Positions 7,068 through 15,406 are shown, counted from the first letter of the stretch. The stretch: DNA of 16,942 bases from Bacteroidales bacterium (GCA_007128045.1 SKYG01000056.1:1-16942), one strand, 5' to 3'. The notes: generated by a model not told the origin, from the sequence alone. Numbers and translations are program-made.

Positions 7068-8540
7068 TTAGTATGCCTGTGCAAACACAACCCTTTGACT
7101 TGATGGTTTTCCGGAGAAAACACATCGGCCCTCTTCTTTTGCTGCGTCAAGAGGAATGCACCTGATCGTAGCCTTTGTAGCTTCTTTAATTTGTTGTTCA
7201 GTTTCTGCTGAACCATCCCAATGCGCTGAAACAAAGCCTCCCTTATTGGCAATAATATCCTGAAACTCTTTCCATGTATCAGCTTTATGCGTATTATTTT
7301 CCCTGAAAGAAAGTGCCTTTTGAAACATGTTTTCCTGAATGGCATCCAACAAGTGTGCCACTTTGTTTTCAAGATCAGCCATTTGGTATGTGTTTTTTTC
7401 AAGGGTATCCCTTCTGGCAATCTCCACTGTTTCATTTTGAATGTCGCGCGGTCCTATCGCAATACGGACAGGCACTCCCTTAAACTCATATTCATTAAAT
7501 TTCCAGCCGGGTTTATGGGTATCTCTGTCATCAAGCTTTACCAAAAGACCTTTTCTTTCCAGCCTTTCTTTCAATTCCCTGGCCTTTGCGCAAACGCTCT
7601 GGCATTGTTCTTCATTTTTATATATCGGTATGATCACCACCTGTGTTGGGGCTAATTTCGGAGGCAAGACGAGGCCGTGGTCATCAGAGTGGGCCATGAT
7701 CAGGGCACCGATAAGTCTTGTAGATACACCCCATGAAGTAGCCCACACATAATCAAGTGTTCCTTTATCATTGGCAAATTTCACATCGAATGCTTTGGCG
7801 AAATTTTGTCCTAAGAAATGTGATGTGCCTGCTTGCAGTGCTTTCCCATCTTGCATCAGGGCCTCAATACAGAAGGTTTCCAGGGCACCTGCAAACCGTT
7901 CATTGACCGATTTGGTTCCCTTTAGTACCGGCAATGCCATAAAGTTTTCAGCAAAATCAGCATACACATTAAGCATCTGGTGAGTTTCTTCAAGGGCCTC
8001 TTGCTCTGTGGCATGGGCCGTATGTCCTTCTTGCCAGAGAAACTCAGCGGTACGCAAAAACATACGGGTACGCATCTCCCAACGAACAACATTTGCCCAC
8101 TGGTTAACCAAAATGGGCAAGTCGCGGTAAGATTGTATCCAATTGCGATAGGTGTCCCAAATGATCGTCTCCGAAGTGGGCCTGATAATCAACTCCTCTT
8201 CCAGCTTGGCTGTTTCATCAACTACAATACCCCCATCGGGTGAATTCTTCAGGCGATAATGCGTTACCACAGCACATTCCTTTGCAAACCCTTCAACGTG
8301 GGCTGCCTCTTTACTGAAAAACGATTTTGGTATGAATATTGGGAAGTAAGCATTGGAGTGCCCTGTGTCTTTAAACATTTTATCCAGCGCCCCTTGCATT
8401 TTTTCCCAAATTGCATATCCGTAGGGCTTAATGACCATGCATCCCCTTACTGCAGAATTCTCTGCCAGACCAGCTCTTTGAACAATGTCGTTGTACCACT
8501 TTGAATAATTCTCTTCTCGCGTTGAAAAATCTTTTGCCAT
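7068..8540 (-). CDS. proS: Prolyl-tRNA synthetase, archaeal/eukaryote-like short type
   Basis: A 490-residue class II synthetase that charges tRNA-Pro. It lacks the roughly 180-residue editing (INS) domain found between motifs 2 and 3 of the long bacterial type, so it belongs to the short, Thermus/eukaryote-like type common in Bacteroidota. Visible are RPTSE (120-124), motif 2 around 153-175 (RWEMRTRMFLRTAEFLWQEGHTAH), motif 3 around 271-295 (GVSTRLIGALIMAHSDDHG), the anticodon-binding domain from about residue 299, and a C-terminal domain ending in Tyr490, the terminal tyrosine characteristic of this type. The first ATG (MAKDFSTREENYSKWY) fits the family N terminus. It is divergent from the lipoprotein gene at 8664. 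Confidence 0.97.
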   Translation of the reverse strand: MAKDFSTREENYSKWYNDIVQRAGLAENSAVRGCMVIKPYGYAIWEKMQGALDKMFKDTGHSNAYFPIFIPKSFFSKEAAHVEGFAKECAVVTHYRLKNSPDGGIVVDETAKLEEELIIRPTSETIIWDTYRNWIQSYRDLPILVNQWANVVRWEMRTRMFLRTAEFLWQEGHTAHATEQEALEETHQMLNVYADFAENFMALPVLKGTKSVNERFAGALETFCIEALMQDGKALQAGTSHFLGQNFAKAFDVKFANDKGTLDYVWATSWGVSTRLIGALIMAHSDDHGLVLPPKLAPTQVVIIPIYKNEEQCQSVCAKARELKERLERKGLLVKLDDRDTHKPGWKFNEYEFKGVPVRIAIGPRDIQNETVEIARRDTLEKNTYQMADLENKVAHLLDAIQENMFQKALSFRENNTHKADTWKEFQDIIANKGGFVSAHWDGSAETEQQIKEATKATIRCIPLDAAKEEGRCVFSGKPSSQRVVFAQAY

Positions 8541-8589
8541 AATGTGCTTTGGTATAGTATTTGTTGTTTTATAGTAAAAGGAAAACGCG

Positions 8590-8597
8590 CAAATTTA
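8590..8597 (-). promoter_or_regulatory. Candidate -7 element for proS
   Basis: Minus-strand TAAATTTG fits TAnnTTTG and lies 50 bp before the proS ATG. No clear -33 element is visible. Confidence 0.35.
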
Positions 8598-8628
8598 ACA
8601 AAAAACCATGAAAATCCGGTTAACTTGT

Positions 8629-8636
8629 TATCTTTG
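8629..8636 (+). promoter_or_regulatory. Candidate -7 element for the Tyr-rich lipoprotein gene
   Basis: TATCTTTG fits TAnnTTTG exactly. Transcription would begin near 8642, leaving a leader of about 20 nt that contains only the Shine-Dalgarno sequence. The same octamer occurs before lpxK and, on the minus strand, before nif3. Confidence 0.45.
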
Positions 8637-8649
8637 TTACACAGAATCA

Positions 8650-8657
8650 AAGGAGGA
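8650..8657 (+). promoter_or_regulatory. Strong Shine-Dalgarno sequence before the lipoprotein start
   Basis: AAGGAGGA lies 6 bp before the ATG at 8664 and settles the start against the upstream in-frame ATG at 8544. A perfect AGGAGG is uncommon in Bacteroidota, where most starts in this window have none. Confidence 0.75.
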
Positions 8658-8663
8658 ATCATT

Positions 8664-10466
8664 ATGAAACTGCGCATTAACATATTCAGCCTGCTATTGC
8701 TCGCACTGGCAGCTTGTTCAACAGGCTATCATACGGCCAGTAAGGTAGATGACATCTATTACTCGCCAAAGGTAGTCAGGCCTGCCCAGAGCAATGAAGT
8801 AACCTATAGCGATGCAACCGTGGTCGAAGTTCCCAAAGATGCATCCACAAAAGCATCCGACACAAACGCATACACCAATGATCAGGCCGTTTCTGAACAT
8901 CCGTATACAGAATACGACCCTGACAGCGACTATTATTACCTGTCTGAAAACCAGTCACAACCTGTTTTCGATAATGAAGGTAACGTCTATATTTCCAACA
9001 ATTATTACGGAGATGTTTACGACTACGCCTATTCTTCAAGGATCAGGCGCTTCTACCGTCCGATGGTCTCTTCCCACTACTATTACGACCCCTTTTACAC
9101 AAATATGTACTGGTATAACTACGATCCCTTCTATAGCGGTGTAAGTATCTATATGGGCTATGGAGCCATGCCATTCTACTATCCAGGATATTACTGGAAT
9201 CCAGCTTTTTCCTGGCGCATGAACTGGGGCCTTGGTTATGGATGGGGCTATGACCCATTCTTCTGGCACCATGATCCGTTTGGATATAGTTACTGGCGCT
9301 CGCCCTATTTCTATAGCCCATACAGTTTTCACTCTGCATACAGGTATGGTTTTTCCTCAGGCTATTACATGGGGTTATACAACAACCCGTACTACTATCA
9401 GTATATCTATAATAGCTATGATCGAAGCAATTATCATTACGGACCGCGCGGATCTGTTGGCAGCTCAACAAGGGTAAGAGGCACAGGAACACCTGAAACA
9501 TTTGCCGATGTGTTCGAGACGCGAACAAGCCGTAATGCAGCAGGTAGCAGAGAGATTATCAGCCGGGCCGATGGGCGGAGTGGTGTTGAAAAAGCAGACC
9601 AGGGCAGTACATCTCGCCCACAGCGCACAACTACCTCCCCTGATCAAACCGTTACACAACCCCGTACAGCAACAGCACAGCCCGGAAGGCAGACCGTAAG
9701 AGACAATGAGGGCCTCACCAGAGGTGAGCAGCAAACAACCCGTCAGGGAGTTGCCGACAGCAGACCCCAGACTAGGCCTGATGCTGCAACACAGACTAGG
9801 CCTGATGCCCCTGCAACACGAACCGGCAATACAACCCTGGAAAGGCCTGATGCCAGCACCAGGCCCGACGCATCTGCTATGCCCAGGCCACAAACAACGC
9901 AGCCTGCTACTACAGAAAGACCCACTCCGAGAAGTCTTGCTCCAAATCCTGCCCAAAGATACAGCAGGCCGGAACAGAGTACTCCGGCCAACCAAACAAG
10001 AGACGTTCAACCAAATTACACACCCCCAAGAACCTATACATCTCCAAGTTATCAACAACCCAGGTCTACGGAGCAATTCAGAAGCCCGCAAACTACCAGA
10101 ACACCTTCTGTAACGCCACCTGCTGAAGCTTTACCTCCGGTTACCAGAACCAGAACGCAGCCCGAGCAGCAAAATATTACGCCTCAGGCAAGGCCACAGA
10201 CAACCCCGACCAGACAAGACAGAGGGCAGCCAAGTTATTCACCACCGAGCAGACAGCAAACGCCAACAAGGACAACTCCTGCTACAAGGCCAACAAGCAC
10301 ACCATCTACCAGACCGGCAAGTACACCTTCAAGCAGTCCAAGAAGCACCCCAAGTGTGAGTCCTTCCCGGAGTCCAAGTCCAAGTTCAAGCCCTGCGCCC
10401 TCCAGATCATCCGGAGGCAGTTCTCCCAGCAGATCATCATCTGGCAGATCCGGGGGTAACCGATAA
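8664..10466 (+). CDS. Large two-part lipoprotein: Tyr/Trp/Gly-rich N half, Pro/Thr/Arg/Ser-rich C half
   Basis: A 600-residue putative lipoprotein. The signal peptide MKLRINIFSLLLLALAAC has a textbook lipobox (LAAC, Cys18). Residues 20-110 are acidic and Ser/Thr-rich. Residues about 112-262 are extraordinarily rich in Tyr, Trp, Phe, Gly and Pro, with four DPF motifs (YDPFYTN, YDPFYSG, YDPFFWH, HDPFGYS). From about 265 to the end the protein is low-complexity: RPDA and TRP-type repeats, many Pro/Thr/Gln/Arg, then a Ser/Pro/Arg tail ending SGRSGGNR. I do not recognise a catalytic domain. The composition suggests an envelope-anchored or surface-exposed structural protein, perhaps with a disordered, extended C terminus, but function is unknown. 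It is followed by an outer-membrane protein gene, 106 bp downstream on the same strand. Confidence 0.8.
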   Translation: MKLRINIFSLLLLALAACSTGYHTASKVDDIYYSPKVVRPAQSNEVTYSDATVVEVPKDASTKASDTNAYTNDQAVSEHPYTEYDPDSDYYYLSENQSQPVFDNEGNVYISNNYYGDVYDYAYSSRIRRFYRPMVSSHYYYDPFYTNMYWYNYDPFYSGVSIYMGYGAMPFYYPGYYWNPAFSWRMNWGLGYGWGYDPFFWHHDPFGYSYWRSPYFYSPYSFHSAYRYGFSSGYYMGLYNNPYYYQYIYNSYDRSNYHYGPRGSVGSSTRVRGTGTPETFADVFETRTSRNAAGSREIISRADGRSGVEKADQGSTSRPQRTTTSPDQTVTQPRTATAQPGRQTVRDNEGLTRGEQQTTRQGVADSRPQTRPDAATQTRPDAPATRTGNTTLERPDASTRPDASAMPRPQTTQPATTERPTPRSLAPNPAQRYSRPEQSTPANQTRDVQPNYTPPRTYTSPSYQQPRSTEQFRSPQTTRTPSVTPPAEALPPVTRTRTQPEQQNITPQARPQTTPTRQDRGQPSYSPPSRQQTPTRTTPATRPTSTPSTRPASTPSSSPRSTPSVSPSRSPSPSSSPAPSRSSGGSSPSRSSSGRSGGNR

Positions 10467-10572
10467 CTGAACCATTTTGGTAAAAGTTCATTTTAACCTA
10501 ATTCTCAACATGTAATCCTTCAGGGGCATTGCACACATGACTGTTGAATGTTCTAAAATAAATCAGACAGCA

Positions 10573-12042
10573 ATGAAAAAAATATTTCTGACCACGGCAA
10601 TCAGCGTCCTTAGCATGATCTCGTTATTTGCCCAAAATGAGATGGATGCCTTGCGATATTCTATGATACAAAACGGAGGCACAGCCAGGTTCACCAGTAT
10701 GGGTGGTGCTTTTGGGGCACTGGGAGGCGACTTCTCCGTGTTGAGTCTTAATCCTGCCGGTCTGGGTATCTACAGATCGTCTGAAATAACCATTACGCCA
10801 AGCATCGGCTCGCAAAGCATTGAGTCAAGTCTCTTTGGAAACACCGAAGAAGACCTTAAGTATAACTTCAACCTAAATAATATCGGTGTAGTATTTGCCA
10901 TCCCGGTAGGGAACAAAACCGATGCCGGGGGCTGGAGGTTCGTAAACCTGGGATTTGGCCTTAACCGTCATAATAACTTCAACAGCCGCTGGGCCATCGA
11001 AGGCTTCAACACCAATAACTCTTTGATGACCAGTTTTCTGGACCAGGCTCTAAGGGAAGGAAACGTAAATAATTTTGATGATTTTACCACCGGTTTAGCC
11101 TGGGAAACCTTCCTCCTTGACATGGATGATGAAGGCAATCTTTTCGTTGATATGGATGACGGAAATGTTCTCCAGCGTCAAACAATGAATACATCTGGCT
11201 ACATTCGTGAGTTCGTCTTATCGGTTGGTGCAAATTATAATGACGTTCTCTACTTTGGGGCAACTGTGGGGTTGCCATCGGTCAGTTACGAACAATCCAG
11301 TATCTTTATGGAATCTGACAGTGAGAACTCCAGTCAATTTTTCAATTCTCTTACATACAGAAGCAACCACAAGACCACAGGAACAGGCTTTAACCTTAAA
11401 GTTGGGGGTATGGCCAGATTAGGGTCTGTGGTAAGACTGGGTGCAGCCGTTCACACCCCTTCTTTTTACAGTCTAAAAGATACTTACAGAGCCAATATGC
11501 GCTCCGACCTTAATTTGGACGACCCAGATTATACCGAAGCAGCCAGATATTTTGAATCACCGGAAGGTCTTTTTGAGTATGAAATTAACACACCACTTAA
11601 AGTTATTGGTAGTTTAGGCTTTGTGCTGGGCACCTCAGGCCTGTTCAGCCTCGATTATGAATATATCGACTACACCAACGCCAGGTTGCGTAGCGACGAT
11701 TATATGTTCTCCCATGAAAACAATATGATCAGGAATACCCTGACAACACAGCATAACATTCGGGCAGGCGGAGAGATCAGATTAGACCCCCTTGTATTAC
11801 GTGCCGGTTATGCCTTTTATTCAAGCCCCTTTGCAACCGGCGATGATGGAACACGAAATGTATTGTCGGCAGGATTTGGTATCAGAGGAAGTAGCTATAC
11901 CCTGGATTTTGCCTATGCATATAGCATGTATTCTGAAGATTTTGCTTTATATGTAGTAGAGAATGCAGCAGCAAGAAGCCCTGTAGTTCAGCGCGATTAT
12001 TCAGCGAGTACATTCAGGCTTACTCTGGGGTGGCGATTTTAA
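10573..12042 (+). CDS. OmpP1/FadL-family outer membrane beta-barrel protein
   Basis: A 489-residue protein with a signal peptide (MKKIFLTTAISVLSMISLFA, cleavage near residue 20). The plug-like N terminus carries TSMGGAFGALGGDFSVLSLNPAGLG (41-65), closely matching the conserved start of the OMPP1/FadL/TodX family. Alternating amphipathic beta strands follow throughout, and the protein ends in TFRLTLGWRF, with the C-terminal aromatic residue expected for outer-membrane barrel assembly. The family includes transporters of long-chain fatty acids and hydrophobic compounds; the substrate here is unknown. The frame extends 12 codons upstream to an ATG at 10537, but the signal peptide begins at 10573. 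Its last 23 bp overlap the 3' end of the opposing zinc-ribbon gene. Confidence 0.87.
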   Translation: MKKIFLTTAISVLSMISLFAQNEMDALRYSMIQNGGTARFTSMGGAFGALGGDFSVLSLNPAGLGIYRSSEITITPSIGSQSIESSLFGNTEEDLKYNFNLNNIGVVFAIPVGNKTDAGGWRFVNLGFGLNRHNNFNSRWAIEGFNTNNSLMTSFLDQALREGNVNNFDDFTTGLAWETFLLDMDDEGNLFVDMDDGNVLQRQTMNTSGYIREFVLSVGANYNDVLYFGATVGLPSVSYEQSSIFMESDSENSSQFFNSLTYRSNHKTTGTGFNLKVGGMARLGSVVRLGAAVHTPSFYSLKDTYRANMRSDLNLDDPDYTEAARYFESPEGLFEYEINTPLKVIGSLGFVLGTSGLFSLDYEYIDYTNARLRSDDYMFSHENNMIRNTLTTQHNIRAGGEIRLDPLVLRAGYAFYSSPFATGDDGTRNVLSAGFGIRGSSYTLDFAYAYSMYSEDFALYVVENAAARSPVVQRDYSASTFRLTLGWRF

Positions 12043-12871
12043 CAATCTCATCATCAACAAGTACCCGACCGCAATACTCACAAACAATGATCTTTTTGTG
12101 TAAACGGATGTCCAGATGACGCTGAGGAGGGATCTTATTGAAGCAACCACCGCAGGCATCACGTTCTACCGGCACCACGGCCAACCCATTTCTGGCATTC
12201 TCCCTGATTCTTTCGTATGCATTTAACAAGCGCTCTTCAATGGCCTGTTTCTGCTTCTTCGACTTTTCTACGAGAGACTCCTCTTCCTTCTGGGTTTCAG
12301 CAACAATATCATTAAGCTCACCTTTTTTTGCCTCGAGATCTTTTGTGCGCTCATCCAACTCCACCTGAACCTCATCCACGCTTGCCTGTTTCGCCTCCAT
12401 GGCAGCAGTAAACTCCTTGATCTTTTTCTCGGAGAGCTGGGCCTCCAGTGACTGAAATTCAATCTCTTTGGACAAAGAGTCATACTCCCTGTTGTTCCGC
12501 ACGTTCATCTGTTGGGCTTCATACTTCTTGATGAGTTCCAGACTATCTTTTATGGCAATCTTTTTTGCTGAGATCTCCATTTCAAGCTCTTTGATGTCGT
12601 GATTGAACTTATTCACACGAGTAGCAAGCCCCTCAATCTCATCTTCCAGATCCTGAACCTCCAAAGGCAACTCTCCCCGTACAATACGGATTTTATCGAT
12701 CTGCGTATCAATAGACTGAAGTGTAAACAAAGCAATAAGCTTCTTCTTAACTGTTTTCTCTATATTATCTTCCGTACCTGTTTCGACTGGTGTTACAGGC
12801 GAACCTTCCGTACCAGTGTTTGGATTGATCATTTTTGTCGAATCCTGATCGGTTTTTTCACTTTTTGCCAT
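12020..12871 (-). CDS. Coiled-coil protein with C-terminal C4 zinc ribbon (CT398/HP0958-like)
   Basis: A 283-residue cytoplasmic protein. A Ser/Thr/Pro-rich N tail (1-38) is followed by a long two-helix coiled coil (about 40-228) containing VRNNREYDSLSKEIE (124-138), the signature turn of this family. It ends in a zinc ribbon with CxxC pairs at Cys240/243 and Cys264/267 (C4-type zinc ribbon, PF02591-like). Characterised relatives (H. pylori HP0958, Chlamydia CT398) act as chaperone or scaffold proteins with RpoN and secretion or flagellar partners; rpoN is encoded 9 kb away in this window, but a link here would be inference. It lies 33 bp downstream of nif3 on the same strand, probably in one operon. 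Its stop lies within the 3' end of the OmpP1/FadL gene (convergent overlap of 23 bp). Confidence 0.9.
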   Translation of the reverse strand: MAKSEKTDQDSTKMINPNTGTEGSPVTPVETGTEDNIEKTVKKKLIALFTLQSIDTQIDKIRIVRGELPLEVQDLEDEIEGLATRVNKFNHDIKELEMEISAKKIAIKDSLELIKKYEAQQMNVRNNREYDSLSKEIEFQSLEAQLSEKKIKEFTAAMEAKQASVDEVQVELDERTKDLEAKKGELNDIVAETQKEEESLVEKSKKQKQAIEERLLNAYERIRENARNGLAVVPVERDACGGCFNKIPPQRHLDIRLHKKIIVCEYCGRVLVDDEIVKIATPE

Positions 12872-12904
12872 AAACTTTCAATATATTTTATTGATTGGTA
12901 TGCT

Positions 12905-14002
12905 TTAATAATAATATACCGGATTTGTATTTACTTTTGAAATAAGGACTGCAAAGTTAATCAATTTTTTTTGAATTATATCGGCCACTAATTCTTTGGT
13001 AAATTGCTCTGTTTCATAATGACCCGCATCTACAAGAAGCAATTGACCCGAAGCATCCATAAACTGGTTGTATTTAACTTCTGATGTGATAAACGCATCA
13101 AGGCCTGAAGCAATTACTTTATCGAGTAAAAAACTACCTGCTCCGCCACAGAGTGCTATTTTCCTAATTTTTTTGCCTGATAAAAGAGAATGTTTTAAAC
13201 AGGGAATGAACAGTTTTTGTTTAATCAGGTCAAAAAACTCTTTTTCATTCAATGGCGTTTCAAAGGTGCCAACAAGTCCAGTTCCAACCATATTATACTC
13301 ATTGTCGAGGCGATATATATCATATGCTACCTCCTCATACGGATGATGTGCTTTCAAAGCATTGACCACCTTCTTCTCTATGTATGCGGGAAAAATGGTT
13401 TCAATCCTTACTTCGGGCTCACTATGCAATTCATTGATTTTCCCTGCAAAAGGATTGGTGCTTTCTCCTGCGCGAAATGTACCGAAACCTTCAACATTAT
13501 AGCTACAGGAGTCATAGTCACCAATATGACCTGCACCGGCATTAAACAAACCAGCCCTTAAGGCTTCAGCATGTTGTACCGGACAAAAGGTTACCAATTT
13601 TCTCAACAATCCTGTAACAGGCTCAAACACCTGTAAATCGTTTAACCCGAGAACCGAGGCCAGTTTATGATTAACTCCCGACATAACAGAATCTAGATTC
13701 GTGTGGATAGCCAAAATACCGATATCTTTTTTTATTGCTTGAATAACAACTTGCTCCGTATAATGCTTTCCTGTCAACCTTTTTATGCCTTTAAACAATA
13801 CCGGATGATGAGACACAATTAACCCACAGTCAAGCGAAACGGCTTCTTCAACAACTTCGGGTGTCACATCCAAACATACCAGAACACGCTTGATCTCCCT
13901 TTCAGGGTCTCCCAATTGCAGTCCGCTGTTGTCATAATCTTCCTGAAGTGAAAATGGAGCAACAGTTTCTAAAACTGCCATCAAATCTTTTATTCGTACC
14001 AT
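12905..14002 (-). CDS. Nif3-like dinuclear metal-centre protein (YbgI/GTP cyclohydrolase I type 2 family)
   Basis: A 365-residue member of the Nif3/YbgI family, long form. Metal ligands are visible: His65/His66 in VSHHPVLFKG, Asp104 in HTNLDSVMSGVN, and His328 with Glu332 in DAGHYETEQF. Between the two halves (about residues 130-245) lies the PII/CutA-like insert typical of the 360-370-residue form. The two Nif3 halves together form the dinuclear site and the proteins assemble into hexamers. The biochemical role is unsettled; some relatives are annotated as GTP cyclohydrolase I type 2. It is the first gene of a pair with the zinc-ribbon coiled-coil gene, and is divergent from lpxK. Confidence 0.94.
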   Translation of the reverse strand: MVRIKDLMAVLETVAPFSLQEDYDNSGLQLGDPEREIKRVLVCLDVTPEVVEEAVSLDCGLIVSHHPVLFKGIKRLTGKHYTEQVVIQAIKKDIGILAIHTNLDSVMSGVNHKLASVLGLNDLQVFEPVTGLLRKLVTFCPVQHAEALRAGLFNAGAGHIGDYDSCSYNVEGFGTFRAGESTNPFAGKINELHSEPEVRIETIFPAYIEKKVVNALKAHHPYEEVAYDIYRLDNEYNMVGTGLVGTFETPLNEKEFFDLIKQKLFIPCLKHSLLSGKKIRKIALCGGAGSFLLDKVIASGLDAFITSEVKYNQFMDASGQLLLVDAGHYETEQFTKELVADIIQKKLINFAVLISKVNTNPVYYY

Positions 14003-14044
14003 AGTTCAATATTTTGTGTAATGAGCTGACTCTTAAAACGGTTT

Positions 14045-14166
14045 CTGTTTTTTGTTTCACATATAAATGCAGATGTTAAACGTTTGGTTATCAACGATAA
14101 ACCATCGGCGAAGATCAGCGTAACTTGTGCTGAGCGTTGTCGAAGTGTCAGCGGGAGAATACTTTT
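14045..14166 (-). repeat. Dispersed palindromic repeat, copy 2, interrupted (nif3-lpxK divergent spacer)
   Basis: On the minus strand this matches copy 1 (4879-4998) in order: aaaagtattctcccgctga, ttacgctgat, tcgccgatg, tttaacatctgcatttat, gaaacaaaaaacag. The left arm is split after CCCGCTGA by 24 foreign bases (plus-strand 14124-14147). The right arm has lost roughly its last 10 bases, so the long palindrome of copy 1 is degraded. The middle contains its own small hairpin (14085-14104, TGGTT-ATC / GAT-AAACCA around AAC). The remaining 271-bp spacer holds no gene. Confidence 0.7.
14124..14147 (+). repeat. 24-bp insertion inside repeat copy 2
   Basis: Compared with copy 1, where gtaa runs directly into tcagcggg, 24 extra bases are present here, beginning CTTGTGCTGAGC and ending GTCGAAGTG. 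The sequence has the style of the short TGAGC..GTCGAAG repeats that I recall being scattered in many environmental bacterial genomes; that identification is from memory and untested. Confidence 0.55.
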
Positions 14167-14205
14167 ATTGCGGCATCCGAAATGCAACTGAAAACACCTG
14201 CAACT

Positions 14206-14213
14206 CAAAGATA
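14206..14213 (-). promoter_or_regulatory. Candidate -7 element for nif3
   Basis: Minus-strand TATCTTTG. If used, transcription starts near 14199 and the nif3 leader is about 195 nt long and includes the whole of repeat copy 2. Confidence 0.35.
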
Positions 14214-14261
14214 AAAAAAGAAATTATCTTCAGACTGTATATATGCTCAAAAACAATTCAT

Positions 14262-14269
14262 TATCTTTG
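14262..14269 (+). promoter_or_regulatory. Candidate -7 element for lpxK, almost touching the start codon
   Basis: TATCTTTG ends only 4 bp before the lpxK ATG at 14274. With normal spacing, transcription would start at or within a few bases of the ATG, implying a leaderless mRNA. No Shine-Dalgarno is visible. Confidence 0.4.
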
Positions 14270-14273
14270 ACAC

Positions 14274-15350
14274 ATGGCCTGGCTTCGAGTAATATTATTT
14301 CCTTTTTCATTGATTTACGGATTGGTTGTTCATATCAGAAACAAGCTTTTTGATTGGCATATTTTGCCTTCCCGTGAGTTTCCTGTTCCTGTTATCAGTA
14401 TAGGAAACCTTAGCACAGGGGGCACAGGAAAAACACCACACGTCGAGTACCTGATACGTTTGTTAAACGAAGAAAGAAGAATCGCAGTGTTAAGCAGGGG
14501 GTACAAAAGAAAAAGCAAGGGTTTTGTCCTTGCCGGTGAGGATTCATCTGTGCATGATATTGGTGATGAGGCGTATCAGATTAAGCATAAATTTCCTGAT
14601 GTTCTTGTTGCTGTGCATGAAAGAAGAAGTGCAGGGATCAAACATATTTTAAAAACCCATCCTGAAACAGATCTGATTATTCTTGATGATGCATTTCAAC
14701 ATAGGTATGTAAAGCCAGGGTTAAATATATTGCTTACAGAGTATTATAACCCCTTCTTCAGGAATTTCCTGCTTCCATGCGGAAACCTCAGAGAGCCAAA
14801 GTCTGGAATTAACAGGGCCGATGTGGTCGTTGTCACAAAAACTCCTTCCGTGTTTTCACCACTTGACCGCCGCTTTTTCCTGCAAAAGCTAATGCCCTAT
14901 AAAACAGAAAATGTCTTCTTTTCCAGCCTCAAATACTCCTCGCTGATACCTTTGAACCACTATTCAGGAAAAACAAAGTCTTTAACTTTTAAAACCATCT
15001 TCCTGATAACCGGTATTGCCAATCCTGAGGCTCTGGAAGAACACCTTAAAAAACAGTGTCAGGAATTAATTGTATACAAATTTCCTGACCATTACCAATT
15101 CAGGATTAATGACCTGAAAAACATCCTTAATGATTACCAGGCCAATATAAGCAGATCAAAGGCGATCATTACCACAGAAAAAGATGCCACCAGACTTCAT
15201 TCGCCTGACTTGAAAAAGACTCTTTCAAAGGCAGCTGTTTATTATTTACCCGTACAGGTAAGCTTTCATGAGCCCGACAGAAAAGATGTGGAAGAAATCA
15301 TCTTTTCATTTCTGAAGAAATTTGATGCACCCCAACACATAATAGAGTAA
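14274..15350 (+). CDS. lpxK: Tetraacyldisaccharide 4'-kinase
   Basis: Phosphorylates the 4'-position of the tetraacyldisaccharide-1-phosphate precursor of lipid A at the inner face of the inner membrane. The 358-residue protein has the N-terminal membrane-associated helix (FPFSLIYGLVVHIRNKLFDW, about 9-28). The Walker A loop GNLSTGGTGKTP is at 44-55, SRGYKRKSKG at 74-83, GDEAYQ at 97-102, and the conserved LDDAFQHR at 137-144, with the paired Asp typical of LpxK. LLPCGNLREP follows at 166-175. The start at 14274 gives the expected N terminus, although a promoter-like motif lies immediately before it. Neighbours are nif3 (divergent) and ssb (convergent). Confidence 0.96.
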   Translation: MAWLRVILFPFSLIYGLVVHIRNKLFDWHILPSREFPVPVISIGNLSTGGTGKTPHVEYLIRLLNEERRIAVLSRGYKRKSKGFVLAGEDSSVHDIGDEAYQIKHKFPDVLVAVHERRSAGIKHILKTHPETDLIILDDAFQHRYVKPGLNILLTEYYNPFFRNFLLPCGNLREPKSGINRADVVVVTKTPSVFSPLDRRFFLQKLMPYKTENVFFSSLKYSSLIPLNHYSGKTKSLTFKTIFLITGIANPEALEEHLKKQCQELIVYKFPDHYQFRINDLKNILNDYQANISRSKAIITTEKDATRLHSPDLKKTLSKAAVYYLPVQVSFHEPDRKDVEEIIFSFLKKFDAPQHIIE

Positions 15351-15406
15351 CGCTGCATAATGGTTCAACGTGTTGACACCTGTATTATCCATGCTTTTGA
15401 TGCAGG

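Noticed and set aside
8776..10113. Many long frames on both strands within the lipoprotein gene
   Set aside because: They are shadows of a repetitive, biased-composition coding sequence; none has its own ribosome-binding site or domain.
15362..15380. Short hairpin GGTTCAA-CGTG-TTGACACC between lpxK and ssb
   Set aside because: The stem has a bulge and no T tract on either strand follows it closely, so I do not call a terminator.
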